From positions 179,343,051 through 179,407,050 of the forward strand of contig CM061138.1 in the NCBI GenBank assembly GCA_030789695.1: a stretch of DNA of 64,000 nucleotides. Reading direction: 5' to 3'. Below the pieces are notes generated by a model. That model searched no databases. It worked only from the letters and a program-made list of their open reading frames with translations, and was not told the DNA's origin. Positions 45,374 to 58,206 of the stretch are shown one piece after another. Position numbers and translations under genes: made by a program. How positions within the stretch are numbered: the stretch's first letter is position 1; every line of letters begins with the position of its first letter. The DNA is from Scilla litardierei (Eukaryota > Streptophyta > Magnoliopsida > Asparagales > Asparagaceae).

Positions 45374-47119
45374 TGTAATGCCCTACAAGCTACTGCACAA
45401 GTACTAGAGGGGGGATGAATAGTACTTTAAAAATAACAAGGAGTATAATTCCTAATTATAGTGCAAACAACTACCAAATCAATTTGCGGAAGCTTAAATT
45501 GAATGACAACAACAAAATTAACAATGCTAACAAAAGATGTTACTGGGTTCGGATCCACCCAAGTCTCCCCGACTTGTTCCCGGTGATCCTACGTCCCAAC
45601 CACCCGGATCCCCTCCGGATACTTAGGTTAGAAACCCTAACCCAAGATTTCCACTATGAATATCTTGTGAAAAACCTTCACAAGATCAAATCATACATGC
45701 AATGGCAATAGTGAATCCCACAACCCGGGATCACAACCTTCTCTCACAACCGAGAGAATCAACAAGCAATATAAACAAGTTTATAATGAAATAAACAATC
45801 TTACCATAAAATCCTATACCTTGAGTTTTCTTACCAAATAGGTGCAAGGAGGGATTTGAGGAAGATGAAGTCACCAAGACCTAGCACCAAAGAAATGACC
45901 AGCAAAGGGTGCCTAGGAGTGATTTGGAGACTTGAATCATGCTAGAGCTTGAAGGGCTCACCAAGAACAAACTTCTCTCAAGATGGATTCTAGATCTAGA
46001 AAGTGAGAGAATGGATTTCTTGTGAGGAAGAGAGCTTTGGAAATGAGTGAGAATGGCTATCTCTTTCAATCTCAATGAATCTCTTAATGGCAGCTCTAAC
46101 CTAGAGAGAAATGACCATGGTTCGTATTTATAGGGTCCCATAAAAACAACTTAGGTCAAGTCACAACGGATAGAAATCTGAGGCAACTAGTCGGTCAAAG
46201 AACAACCACTGACCGACTAGTTCATCAACTAGTCGGTCAGTCAAACAACATGGACCGACTAAGTGAAGAACTGAGAAGAGATAGAAATTCAGACCTAGAA
46301 ATCTAGTCGGTCCAAGAAGACATTCTGACCGACTAGTTTCACAACTAGTCGGTCAGTCAGTGAACGTAGACCGACTAAGAGGGAAAAACAAATAGGCTGA
46401 ATTCAAAATGACTTAGTCGGTCCAAGAACAAAAGTTGACCGACTAGATTATCAACTAGTCGGTCACCAAACGTTCTTAGACCGACTAACGATAAACAAGG
46501 AGAATTTTGGCATGAACAGTAAATCACAACTAGTCGGTCAAAGAAGCATCACTGACCGACTAGTTCACAAACTAGTCGGTCGGTGAGTCAACGTAGACCG
46601 ACTAACTGTAAACAGTACTGAACAGGAAAAGATTAACTCACACTAGTCGGTCCAAGAAGCTTTTCTAACCGACTAGATCACCACCTAGTCGGTCAGTACT
46701 TCTTCTTGTACCAACTAATATGCACAAACAAGTCCGAATCGAAGCGCGATGCTTCGAGGAAATTAGAGTGGACTTGTACTAAGATCCCAGAGCTACGATA
46801 TGAGCGTTATGAAGATAGAATCGTAAGATATACTCAAGGCTTAACATTCTATAGATCGAAGCTAAAAGACTATAAATAAAACCTTAAAGAATGGTCTTCG
46901 AGAGCTTCGATTAATTCTTCATGACTTCCAAAACGGTCCAAGAGCTTCAACGAAGCTTTAGGCAATGAATACGAGCTTTGAGAAGTCTTGAGATGTCGCT
47001 TTGATTATTCTCGTGAATTTGGCGACGATCTCCAATACTGCGATCACAAATTGTTAGTTCATGAATTATTTATGTTTGCTCATCATCAAAACCAAATCCG
47101 GGGAGTCCAATATTCAACA
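45374..47119 (-). repeat. SIRE-2 5' LTR
   Basis: 1,746 bp, about 99% identical to 34609-36360. TATA at about 46125-46134, palindrome array at 46187-46712. Confidence 0.9.
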
Positions 47120-49823
47120 CGGCTTGTTTTCATCAACACAACTATTACGTATTTAACCTATCTTCAAAAAATTTTTATAACTATTTTGTAATGGTTTGTC
47201 AGGAGTTTTACGATTTCAAAAATTTCTTATAAAAATATTTTGAAGTACCAGACTAGTTATGAAGTATTTTAGTAAGTTCGGGTTTCATTAAATACCTCTA
47301 AACAATCTTGATAAAAATTCATTTTCGGATATTACTGTTTTGGCTTAATGAATTAATTTTCTATACAAACATCATCAAAACGTCTTCAAACTTCTACGGT
47401 AACATTCTGTGGTCATTTAGGGCTTCCATATTAATTTCGTAATTTTCTGAAGTCAAATCAAGAGAGACCCCGCATACCCGCGTCCTAAACGGTTTGGCCT
47501 AAAACACGTGTCTCCGAAGCTCAAACCCTGAAACGGACTTCGTAATCGCGATCCTTGCGATGATACGATCACGTGTGTATGTTTTCGTAATTTTCGGACA
47601 TATTCCTAGTTGGGGCAAAATCGTAATTTCGTACTGTTAATTACTTTTACAAATTACGTATTTATGGATTAATTTTTACTTAATTACCCTAATCTAATCA
47701 CCTACTAACACATACACGTTAGCAACCCATGTGTTTCATGGGTTGGCTAAAATCCACACTTAGTCTAACCTAATCACCTAACATCATTAAATACACTTGA
47801 CTAAAAATATTAATTAAATAATTATATTAGCATTATATAATTAACCCTAACCTCTCTTCCTCACAAATAACCCAAACCCAGTTCATTTTTCATTCACCTC
47901 GTACGAGCTCTCTCAACACACACACAGGGTCTCTCGTTCTTAAAGTCTCTATCCCTCTCTCAACTCCCGCTCTCTCTCACCGTTCCCGTTGCCCGAACCC
48001 ACGGCGACCCCCGCTCTCCTCTCACCGCCGGCGAGAGCCCACCCCACGACAAACCTCACCCCTTACTCTGATCTCCGCCTTGGACACTGCCGCTCAACCC
48101 CACACGTCCGTCGCATCGCCGAGAAACCGCCCTTCTCCGTTCATCCCCACGGTATCACCGGAGCGCCACCCTCGCCTCGTCTCCACCGCGAAGCTCACCA
48201 CCACCACGAAGTCCAGAGAGCCCGAAGCGCCTCCGACGACATCCCGAGACCCCCAGCTCCGACATCGTCTCCCTCCCGACGTCCGACAGACCCACGAAGC
48301 TTAGCAGCGAGCTCTCGCCGCCTCCTCCGCTTCTCCAAGCATTAACAGAGCCCCTCGTTCTTGCTGCTCCGACTGCACACCCCCGAAAACCCATGTCGAA
48401 GCCCGTCGCCTCGAAACTCGCCGCCGTAGCTCCGAGATCCGCCTCCTCGAAGCCGAAGCCCACTGCTGCTGCAAGCAGCACCCCGCCGTTCTCCGATGAG
48501 GCAGCAGCACCCCGCCACGACGAACCCGCCCCGTCGCCGAAACCCCCCTCCTCCGATGCTCCGAAGCAACCAACGCCCACATCACCGCTGAGCTCCCGCC
48601 TTCACCCACCGATCAACTCGCCTCGCTGCTGCTTCGACGAGGACACCGAACGCCCATCGTCGTCGAGCCCCGAGCGCTTTTGTTTCGAAGCCCCCGTCGT
48701 CGCTGTACCCAACGTAGCCCGAAGCACTCCCTCCGACGTCTCGTCGGGCTTCCAGGCGTCCCCCACCACCACTCTCCGACGTCACCACCGCCCCGTCTCC
48801 GTTCACTGTCGCCCCCTTGACGCCGGCGACCGCCCGCGATCGCTCTCCGCTGCCGCCTCCGAGCTCCGTCGATGATCGAGCGCCCCGCCCATGCAATACG
48901 TGAACAAAGGGGAGAGGGTAAGATGATATACGGGATTTTAAAGCAAAAATACGTATAAACGTATTTTAACGAATTTTGATAATTATAAAATATGGGTTTT
49001 ATTGGTCAAAACTTGATAATAAATAATATATGGCCCAGAAAAATATGAGACTATCTCCAGAAAATCAGAAATGATGTTCTGGACCCAATGGCGCTAGTTT
49101 CATCTCAATCAGATGCTTAGTTTTTCCAATATTAATTTTTAATCCTAAAAGTTAAATAGGTTATTTTCATTCAAAAATCAGTAACTTGCTATTTTCCCGT
49201 AAACTAGTACATGATAAAAATATATGTTAAATTACTCTCCGAGACGGCCATTTTGACAGCTCATTCGCAACTTTCTGATGCAGATTGCATCTGAAATAAA
49301 TGTTTGAATAATTACATTACTTAATTAAAAATTAGTTTTTAAATCTATTTTGAACTTTTAAAAATTATAAAAATTACTATAAACTTTTGAAAAATATTTC
49401 CTCCTATAGTAAAATTATTCTCACCATATCTAGTCTATATAAAAATTTAGAACGATTTTCGACAACGTTTCAACCAGTTTTAAAAATCAAAACGACCAAA
49501 TTATTTAAATAGAAATGTCGCGTTCCTTAATCAAGTGTTCTTGTGTTTGCAGGTACCAATCCTCGTGCACCAGCTTCTCTAGCTCCAACCTCGTCTTGCC
49601 ACGACGAGCTCGAAATTAGTAAGTCACGACTAATACTAAAATTAGAAAATTAGTTAGTGTCCTCGTATGTACTTAAGACATCACTATAGCCTCGAAACGG
49701 CTATTGACTTGAACCGAATTAGAAATCTAATCTAATAGGAAAAGTAATCAACTCAGATTACTTTACCAACTTTCAACTTTGGTGGTTGTAACATACAACC
49801 ATCAACTTGGGTAAATTGTGTGC
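47120..49823 (+). repeat. X2: second copy of the long LTR-like repeat, truncated
   Basis: Homologous to X1 from its start to about 23392, where ATL-C interrupts it at 49824. The flanking parts align with X1 at perhaps 75-80% by eye. The GC-rich leader segment is about three times longer (47985-48917 against ~22195-22504) and aligns only at its end. The exon-like 66-nt block at 49553-49618 differs from X1 at only three bases. Proline/alanine/serine-rich ORFs at 47989-48345 and 48393-48875 come from this GC-rich leader and are not conserved, so I do not call genes. Confidence 0.6.
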
Positions 49824-50083
49824 TGATCGGCCCCGGATATACACCCGGAGAACGATTGTAGTTTTACCGCAAGCGCACGGTCGAGTGGCGAGCGGGTATC
49901 GAACACGAGGAGGTGGTGTTGGTTCCGATCTATCCAAGGTTGGTTTGACTACGAATGTTTTATTGGTGGAGATGGTTATGGTATGATGTAATGACAATGG
50001 TGGATGTCGGTGTCGGTGATAAAGATGTTGGATAAAATATCAAAGCAAAATCAATATAATAAAAGTGTCTAGGGTTAGGGAAT

Positions 50084-53000
50084 TGTCACGCCCCGCTTCC
50101 CTAAAATGGAAGACGAGACATGAGGAGGTCCGCTCAGACGTGGAGCTGTGAAGCTGCAGTCTGATAAGCGTCTATAAAAAATTTCAAATGATTTGCAGGT
50201 TCTTTGCATCGCGAGAAACAACAACAATAATAACACAGCAGATAAAGAAACATCCACTAGCTCAATAACATCCAATAATTTCCAACATCCCAGACAGTCA
50301 CAAAAGAAAAGGTCTGAACAAAAGGCCTAAAACATGGCCGAAACAAAAGAAAGGAAAGTCTGGTGCTACGCACCGAAAACTAACTACAACAACTAATAAG
50401 TTGACAACTAAGAAGATTCAGGTGAGTCTAGGACTGGTCACCAGTGTCCTCGTACTCGGTCTCAGCAGGTGCCTCGAACTCAACGTCCACGAACTGCTCG
50501 TCCCCAGCTGGTAACTCTAACTCAGAACCTGACATGTGACACCCAAGAGAAAAGGGCACATGTCAGCAAAAGTCTCCCAAAAGAAGCGGAGAGCTTTTGT
50601 GCAAGGATATAAATAACAAAAGACAACTAGCAGTTCTAAAATGGTGCAATAATTTGAAATGACATTTTAAGGATGCAACATTTAAAGATGACATGATGAC
50701 ATGCATTACGAGAACATTAATTTACAATCACGATCACTATCCTATCACATTGTGCACAGAGTTTTCCCCTTACAGCTGAAGGAGCGGATCAGGCATCCTT
50801 CTACGCTGCGTGGCAGCTTAACCCTACCCCTCCACGTGTATCGAGCCAGGGTTTCCCAAGTACATGAGCTCGCTTCTGGATCACGAGCCAGGAAGTGTTT
50901 TTGGCATAGGGTTGTGCCCGCAAAAGCAGGTGCCTAGCCTCGATCATTACAGTAAGTGTAGCGTGTGCTACTCAATCACGACAATCATTAGATGCATGCA
51001 ATGACATGACATTGAGCAGATAATTTACGTACCGTTAATTGAAATTAAACATGGCATGGTAGTATGAATGCAAGCATGGTAAAAAGTGATGGATCTAGCT
51101 TCGTTGTCAAGCTAGATCTAAATGTGTCGTCTAGGCAGCTATCATTTCACTGCCTAGTCTCTTTACACTACTGTACAAAATGGCCCAAGACGTGGCCTAA
51201 ATAGAAATCTGGCAAGTATCACTTGCCTGATTTCGAAGTTCTTGGTGTCGATGAGTCCGTATAGAAGGCGCAGACGTTTTCTGCGTCATACGGTTCCGAT
51301 ATCAGATTAAATGAAAAAAAAACTTATTAATCTACTATCTTATCTCCAATTATCAAAAAAGGGGGTACTGTTAGGCGTGAGTTTACTTATTTATGAATAT
51401 GACTAACATTGTTACTAACTTACCAATTAACAACTAATAGCTATAACCTTAACTAAGCTAACATGCATGTATAACAAATAGGGTATTAAGAGAAGTATAG
51501 TCTACCAAAAGATTATAACTGCCATGTAACAATTATATTTACCAATGTCAACACTTGCTGCGTGTACTAATTTCTCTAGTAGTCCCTTTTTTTAACCTAC
51601 CATTACGCAGATTTCATTTTTATACACAAAACACTGGATCAAAAATTTATCGTTTAATGAAAGATAAATCATTTGACATTTCTTTTCATGTGGTTTGACA
51701 TTTACAGGATAATGGGGGATTCAGCATATGAGCATTACATTTTGCATCTACAAAACTTTATAACATAAACAAGACTGTTAACTATTCTTATTTTCATCTC
51801 AGTTTCACATTATTATCTAAGTAATCATGAATAAAATTTGTGGAAAAACTTCTCTACAAGAAAGTGAATTATTATAAAATGATTAATATGTGTTTTAAAG
51901 GGCATCGTAAACGCTAGATAAAGATCAAGTAAAATGCTTGAGACCTAGCTATCAATGAGCACTATGACTATTAATGTTTCAAGCTAAAACAGTTCTTAAT
52001 ATCATGATTTCACCCTGAACTTATAGTGTTTTTTTATCATTACTAGATGGATTTATAGAGTCATTGACAATTTTGGTAATAACAATCAACACATAATTTA
52101 TATGGGAAACTAAAACTAAAACTAAGTAGTAGTTAATAAACCCACAATATAACAAAAATAAGATTATCCAATGATATCCAACCGTCTCTTTGTTCCCTTA
52201 AGTTGAATAAAAATTACAAATAATTTCACTGACTATTCTTAACTTGAAATAAATCTTTAAGTCTTTATTCTCTTTTGAATTATATGGAAATCAAGTTTAA
52301 GAGCACATGTAATCACTACTTAACCTCCAATAACATTATCAGATTAAAAATTTAGTGCTCACATCCACTTACTAACATCCAAGGTGAGGGGTCTTATTCA
52401 TAAGACTACTTTATACGTGGGGAATAACAGATTGGGTATGAAGCTTTACGAGTCACGAGGGAAACACAGTTTAATATGCATTCTGATAACCTTAAAATAC
52501 TAACAACTAACCTTTGAAATTTGTGCACAGCATGTTGCTGCGGTGAAGAGGAGAGGGGAAACACCGGCCTGCGCTGCGCAGGGGACGCGCGCGAGGCGCG
52601 CTGCTGTGCGGTGGCGCTGCTGCGCCTGCAAGCGGAGGGAGGCGCTGGATACGAAGGAGAGCCGTGCGGGGATCGCGAGGCTGCCGACGTTCGAGGGCCT
52701 AGGCGGGGAGGTGCCGGATAGCGAAGGAGAGGGGTCGCCGGTGTGTGGTGTTGCAGGGCGCTGCTGGCACTACTCGGGAGCACACCGGCGGTTCTACGGC
52801 CTGTCTCCGGTGAGGGAAGTCCGAAGGGGAGACCGGAGTTGCGTAGGTCTCCGATGAACAGGGCTGAAGGTCAGAGATATGGCGGTTGGTCGGAGAAAAC
52901 GCGAGAGGTCGAGGCTTAGACCGAAGATGGTGACGGCGCGAGGAGAAATAGGTTGCGTGATATTAAAATTTGCCCTAGGCTACTGTGCTTAGCTTTAGGT

Positions 53001-53487
53001 TGCTTCTAAGGTTATTATAAAAAGAAAAAGTAACAAGTGAGGGGTTATCACATGGGGAGAGAGGGGAAAGTGGGGGACGTGCGATCCTAGGGTCCGTTAG
53101 GATTTGATCTCATGAGAGTATGTTTCAGATTCTTTAAGGATTTGATTCTTTAAGGGTTTAATAGCATTAGGCGTAGGTTAATGGATCTTAGATTTGTTTT
53201 TTTAAATTCCTTTTAAAAAAACGTGTATGATACACCAGAATCTTAAAATTTGACTTTTATAAAAAATGTTTTATTAAGAGGGTAAAAATGATATAGGAGG
53301 TTGGTCCCATGACATCCAAGAATTAAAACGAAAATATTGGGATGATCGCGCCTCAGAGAGGAACGTAAATATGGGGTCCGACCACACATCTGAATTACGA
53401 AAAGCAGTATTTAAAAACAATTACACAAAACGCACTTGAAACACGACTACACGCTAAAATATGTGCGGCCGGAAGGTGGCCGTGACA
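50084..53487 (-). repeat. Tekay-1 3' LTR
   Basis: 3,404 bp. A GC-rich segment at 52540-52950 is preceded, in the minus direction, by a TATA-like TTATAATAACC near 53005-53020. ORFs inside (for example 52406-52783) are duplicated in the other LTR and read through GC-rich leader; they are not genes. The polypurine tract (minus AAGGTGGGTAGGA) lies at 53488-53500. Confidence 0.9.
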
Positions 53488-53528
53488 TCCTACCCACCTT
53501 ATGAATGATTACGCCCTCGGAATCAACA

Positions 53529-54434
53529 TCAACCACTGCTCTGAAATAAGTGCGGGAAGCGCTTTCTCATATCATCCTCGCGCTCCCAGGTAGACTCTCC
53601 AGGGGAACCATGACGCCACTGCACTCTGACCAAGTCGACGGTCTTATTCCTCAGCTGCTTCTGCCGTCGATCCAGAATCTCAACGGGCTGTTGATCATAG
53701 GTAAGATCCGGGCGAACCGTGATCTCCGAGAAATCCACAGCATGGGACGGATCACTGACGTATCGACGTAACTGAGATACGTGGAACACGTCGTGAACTC
53801 CCTCCAGTGACGGCGGCAATGCCAAGCGATAAGCCACCGCTCCAACTCTCTCCAGGACGTCAAACGGCCCAATGTACCTGGGACTCAGCTTGCCTCTCTT
53901 TCCAAATCGGATAACTCCCCGATTCGGAGATATCTTGAGAAAGACGTGATCTCCAGGCTGAAACTCCAACGGTCGCCGTTTAGCATCTGCCCAATGCTTG
54001 AAACGGTCCTGCGCGATCCTCAGCTTCTCCCGGATGTTCCTCACAACATCCACTGCCTCCACGATCATCTCTGGTCCTAACAGCTCCCTGTCTCCAATGT
54101 CATCCCAGCTCAGTGGCGATCGACATTTCTTCCCGTATAGCGCGGCGAAAGGCGCCATGCCAATACTCGCTTGGTAGCTGTTATTGTAGGCGAACTCCAC
54201 ATGGTGAAGATGATCCTCCCAAGATCCTTTGAAGTCCAACATACACGCTCTCAGCATGTCCTCCAAAATCTGAATCGTCCTCTCGGACTGGCCATCCGTC
54301 TGCGGGTGGTACGCGGTACTAAAACTCAAACTCGTACCCGGACTCTTCTGCAGACTCTGGCAGAACTGCGATGTGAATCTCGTGTCTCTGTCCGACACGA
54401 TACTCACGGGGACTCCGTGAAGTCGCACGATCTC
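53529..54434 (-). CDS. Tekay-1 gag-pol exon 3: integrase C-terminal half and chromodomain
   Basis: Begins with EIVRLHGVP, then the second catalytic Asp in IVSDRDTRF and the Glu in QTDGQSERT, completing the DDE triad begun in the previous exon. The integrase C-terminal domain has the [10 protein letters not shown] and [10 protein letters not shown] signatures. The last ~50 residues are a chromodomain (VEILDRR...LVRVQWRH...STWEREDDM), typical of Tekay/Del chromoviruses and thought to steer integration to heterochromatin. It ends at PHLF plus a few residues, the usual length. The open frame extends 6 nt upstream, but those bases fall in the proposed intron. Confidence 0.9.
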   Translation of the reverse strand, partial: EIVRLHGVPVSIVSDRDTRFTSQFCQSLQKSPGTSLSFSTAYHPQTDGQSERTIQILEDMLRACMLDFKGSWEDHLHHVEFAYNNSYQASIGMAPFAALYGKKCRSPLSWDDIGDRELLGPEMIVEAVDVVRNIREKLRIAQDRFKHWADAKRRPLEFQPGDHVFLKISPNRGVIRFGKRGKLSPRYIGPFDVLERVGAVAYRLALPPSLEGVHDVFHVSQLRRYVSDPSHAVDFSEITVRPDLTYDQQPVEILDRRQKQLRNKTVDLVRVQWRHGSPGESTWEREDDMRKRFPHLFQSSG

Positions 54435-54502
54435 CTGCACGATTCACGTTACATCACTATCCAAACTAGAGAAGGAAAAAAACAGAGAGTAAAAGAATTT
54501 AC
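54435..54502 (-). other. Proposed 68-nt intron in Tekay-1 integrase
   Basis: Minus strand GAG|GTAAATTC...GTGCAG|GAG. It has a CT/T-rich stretch inside and lies between the two halves of a conserved YM-E-EIVRLHG segment. It holds stops and shifts frame; removal restores an uninterrupted integrase. An alternative acceptor at the inner CTAG would not restore the frame. Confidence 0.65.
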
Positions 54503-56925
54503 CTCCATATATCTCTTTGCTAGCATCTCAGTAGACTGTCCTACTCGGAAGGGGATAAAGTGCGCGGATTTGGTCAATCGGTCCACGATCACCCAAATCG
54601 CGTCATTCTGTTTCGGACTCCGAGGTAGTCCAGTCACGAAATCCATAGTGATGTGTTGCCACTTCCACTCCGGAATCGGAAGTGGTTGTAGCAACCCTGC
54701 CATACGCTGGTGCTCCGCCTTAACCTGTTGACAGACCAAACACTTGGCAACGCTTCGTGCCACACTCCGCTTCATGCCATGCCACCAATAGTTTAGGCGA
54801 AGGTCCTTATACATCTTGGTACCTCCAGGATGTACAGAGTACGGTGAACTGTGTGCCTCGATCAATAACTCCTCTCTAATATCTCCAGCTGGCACACACA
54901 ACCTGGCTCCAAATCTCAACGAACCATCTCCATGAATCAAGAAGTCAGTCCGCAGACCGGCTTCTACCTGCTCCCAAATCTTCACCAACCTCGGATCTCC
55001 GGCCTGACCTGCCTTGATCCGGTCCACGATCGTCGACTGTATCTGCATACACATCAACAAAGAAGCCTCTCCAGGAAGAACGATCTCAATACCAGACTCG
55101 CAAAAATCCTGCTGCAACCTCCACTGCGAAGTCAACATCATCACCGCTGGAAGTCTGCTCAACGCATCCGGAACTACATTCACCTTGCCAGGGTGATACT
55201 GTAAATCAATCTCATAATCGGCCATGAGCTCTAACCATCGGCGCTGTCGCATGTTGAGCTCCTTCTGCGTGAAGATATACTTCAAGCTTTTGTGGTCGGT
55301 GAAGATCTTCACCTTCTCACTCAGCAAGAAGTGCCTCCAAATCTTGAGCGCAAAAACGACTGCAGCCAACTCCAAATCGTGTGTCGGGTAATTCTTCTCA
55401 TGAGCCTTAAGCTGCCGAGAAGCATACGCGACCACATGCCCATGTTGATGCAAAACACATCCGAGACCTTTGCCAGAAGCATCGCAAAAGATCTCAAATC
55501 CACCACTCCGATCGGGCACAGCAAGAACAGGGGCAGTCGTCAACCTCTCCTTCAGAATAGTAAAGGCCCCTTCATAAGAATCGGACCAAACAAATGGTAT
55601 ATCCTTCCTCGTCAGTCTAGTCATCGGCTCTGCAATACGGGAGAAATCCTTGATAAAGCGCCGATAATAACCTGCAAGCCCAAGAAAACTCCTGATCTCA
55701 GACGCTGACTGTGGAACCGGCCACTCTCTGATAGCCTTGATCTTCTCCGGATCCACAGCTATACCATCTCCTGACACCACGTGCCCAAGAAAAGCCACTC
55801 TATCCAGCCAGAACTCACACTTGGAATACTTCGCATACAATCGATGCTTCCTCAAAATCTCCAGAACAGTCCTCAAGTGTTCAGCGTGCTCCTCCTCCGA
55901 CTTCGAATAGATCAAGATGTCGTCAATAAAGATGACGACAAACTTATCTAAGAAGTCATAAAATATCAAGTTCATCAGATTCATGAAAACCGCAGGTGCG
56001 TTGGTCACACCGAAAGGCATAACCATGAACTCGTAGTGTCCATACTTCGTTCTGAACGCTGTCTTCGGCACGTCTTCCTTCTTCACCTTCAGCTGGTGAT
56101 ACCCGCTCCTGAGATCCAATTTAGAAAATACCCTCGATCCTCCCAGCTGATCGAAAATGTCGTCAATCCGTGGCAATGGATACTTGTTCTTGATAGTGAT
56201 AGCATTCAACTCTCTGTAGTCCACGCACATCCGACGCGAACCGTCCTTCTTTTTCACCAGTAGAACAGGTGCTCCCCACGGAGACACACTCGGATTAATG
56301 TAACCCTTCTGTAGAAGTTCATCCAACTGTTTACGTAACTCCTCCAACTCTGTCGGAGCCATACGATATGGTGCTTTCGAAATAGGCTGCGCTCCTGGAA
56401 TAAGATCAATCGAAAACTCAAGAGCTCGATCGGGTGGCAGTCCTGAAATCTCCTCGGGGAAGACATCATCAAAATCTCTCACCACAGCTGGTCTAGTCAC
56501 CTCCATCTGCATAGCTACATGCTCCACCACTGGCTTGGCCCGAAATCTGACAGGCCCAAGCGAACTGCTCCCGCTGATGAACTCGAAAGTCGGATATCCA
56601 GGAATCTCGAACACCACCTTCTTCCGTCGACAATCGATCGTAGCGAAGAAGCAGCTAAGCCAATCCATCCCAAGAACTGCATCATAGTTGGTAATATCGT
56701 GGACGATAAAATCGGCATAAAGCTCGAGTCCACAGACTACCACGGAACAAAATTGACATCCAAGGGACACCGAGATCACTCCATTCCCTGTAACGATATC
56801 CCAACTCTTGGAAAGCGGGGAAGTCGTCAGAGAGTGCTTGTCCACGAAACTCCGGGATAAGATGCACATGGATGCACCGGAGTCGAAAAGAACTCGGGCG
56901 GGACAAGCACAAACCAAAATGACAC
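54503..56925 (-). CDS. Tekay-1 gag-pol exon 2: protease, RT, RNase H, integrase N-terminal half
   Basis: Residue numbers count from the Met-initiated frame at 56944, whose first six or so codons lie in the proposed intron. Aspartic protease FDSGAS at 20-25; RT 205-385 with [10 protein letters not shown] and the FIDD box at 339-342; RNase H 485-597 with D488, E525, D550 and D593; integrase zinc HHCC in VHPGGTKMY...CLVCQQ at 705-740; first catalytic Asp at 768 ([10 protein letters not shown]). No stop or frameshift over 808 codons. All motifs are intact, so the enzyme is probably functional if gag, this exon and the integrase exon are joined. Confidence 0.92.
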
Positions 56926-57025
56926 CTAACAAGCAAACTAGCAATCAAAACCTATTCTAGCAAACAATTTCTAATCTAACATGCAAGATCAATTAAAGAA
57001 AAGTAAAGACTAGTCTGAGGGTTAC
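56926..57025 (-). other. Proposed 100-nt intron between Tekay-1 gag and protease
   Basis: Minus strand GCAG|GTAACCC...TTGCTTGTTAG|GTGTC. It is AT-rich relative to both sides, with stops in the gag frame. Removing it joins the end of gag to the protease N-terminus in frame (phase 1), giving the continuous gag-pol usual for this clade. Confidence 0.7.
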
Positions 57026-58094
57026 CTGCAATCACGCTATCCTCAGCCTCGACTTCTACCTCGGTCATCGTGAAAGCCTGCCTCCTAGGCTGAACAGCCT
57101 GCTGGAATGCCTGCTTCTGAGGAATGAGAGGCGCTCCACGTCCAGCGGCTACCGGTGCTTTCGGCGGGTTTCTAGTAAGCTGGCAATCCTTCATTGTATG
57201 CTTAGGGTCGCCACAAAGTAGACACTGGCCCAGAAATCTCCTGCACTGGTCCTTCACATGGCCGGTCCTGCCACAAAAATGGCACGTCTTCTGAACAGAC
57301 CCTCCTGGCTTCTTGAACTGCACGGACTGATTAGGCTTCATCACTGGCCTAACCACGGCTCTGGTCTGCTCCATTGGCCTCTTTCCAGCACCAGAATATT
57401 GCCCTCTCCTCTGATTGGCAATCAGCTCCTGCCTCTTGGCAGCGGTCAGCAACTTCTGGTAAGAATCCAAGTCCGAAGAGGACATCAGACTCTGCAGCTC
57501 CAAGGATAAACCATGCAAGAATCTCTGAGCTCGATCTTCAGCGGTCTCCACCATCTTCGGCGCAAAGCGACTCAATCTCATGAACTCTTGGTGGTACTGA
57601 TCCACCGTCAAATTTCCCTCCTTCAGATTAATAAACTGCTGCATCAGCTCTCTCCTCGCAGCCTTAGGGAAATATTCCTCATCAAATCTCGCCTTGAAAG
57701 TGGCCCAGGGAATAGGCCTCACCAGCATCTGCTCCTCAGACTCCCACCAGCTACGAGCATTATCCTTTAGTTGCTTCTTCACCAGGTCAACCCATCCAGC
57801 CGGGTTAACCTTCGAGAGAAGCAGATTGTCCTCTGTATTCTTCATCCACTCGTCTGCAGCTAATGGTCCTTCCGACCCATTGAAATATGTCGGGCCCAGC
57901 TCCCGAAACTGCTTTGCTCCCGGCTCGAAGCGAGGGGCATTCTGTAGCATCCCCTGCTGAACCTGCATCATCTGATGCATCATCCTCATCATCTCAGCTG
58001 TAGTGGGCTCTTTATCAGCATCCGCAACACGTCCAGCTCCACCACCAGCTCCAGGTCCACTACCAGCTCCTCGAGTAACGCGTCTACCGGCCAT
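57026..58094 (-). CDS. Tekay-1 gag-pol exon 1: gag
   Basis: MAGRRVTRG start, with a Gly-rich N-terminus. The retrotransposon gag domain is at about 62-230 (FNGSEGPLAADEWM, WWESEEQML, FDEEYFP, LMQQFINLKEGNLTVDQYHQEF). Two CCHC knuckles follow: C271-C284 (CHFCGRTGHVKDQC) and C291-C304 (CLLCGDPKHTMKDC). A Gln/Pro-rich linker leads to protease. Without splicing, the frame runs on for 16 codons into the proposed intron to a stop at 56976, giving a free 372-aa gag. Splicing could therefore set the gag to gag-pol ratio. The start lies 112 nt past the primer site. Confidence 0.92.
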
Positions 58095-58206
58095 CTAAAA
58101 TAAGAAAAGTTCAGATCAGACTTTATTATGACTCGAATGTTATAAATAATTAATTGGATGTTATTCATCATTCTTGTTGTTTCGATAATTCGCGGATGCA
58201 AAGTGG

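Larger units (their letters stand above)
34609..47119 (-). mobile_element. SIRE-2: near-complete 12.5 kb SIRE copia element with third ORF
   Basis: LTRs 34609-36360 and 45374-47119 (TGTAATGCCC...ATTCAACA), flanked by CGGCT at 34604-34608 and 47120-47124. The minus-strand order is primer site, gag, pol, ORF3, polypurine tract, 3' LTR, which is the SIRE/Maximus layout. By eye the LTRs differ at about 16 positions plus an 8-bp indel, close to 1%, so insertion is recent. Gag has two in-frame stops; pol and ORF3 are open. Confidence 0.92.

Noticed and set aside
48393..48875. 160-aa Ser/Pro/Ala-rich frame in X2 as a possible host gene
   Set aside because: Low-complexity, overlapped by equally long frames on the other strand, and absent from X1.
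52406..52857. 125-aa and 104-aa frames, duplicated at 60556-61007
   Set aside because: They are the two LTRs of Tekay-1; GC-rich leader sequence.
54435..54465. Alternative 3' splice site at the inner CTAG of the integrase intron
   Set aside because: It follows a good pyrimidine tract but leaves 31 extra nt and breaks the integrase frame.
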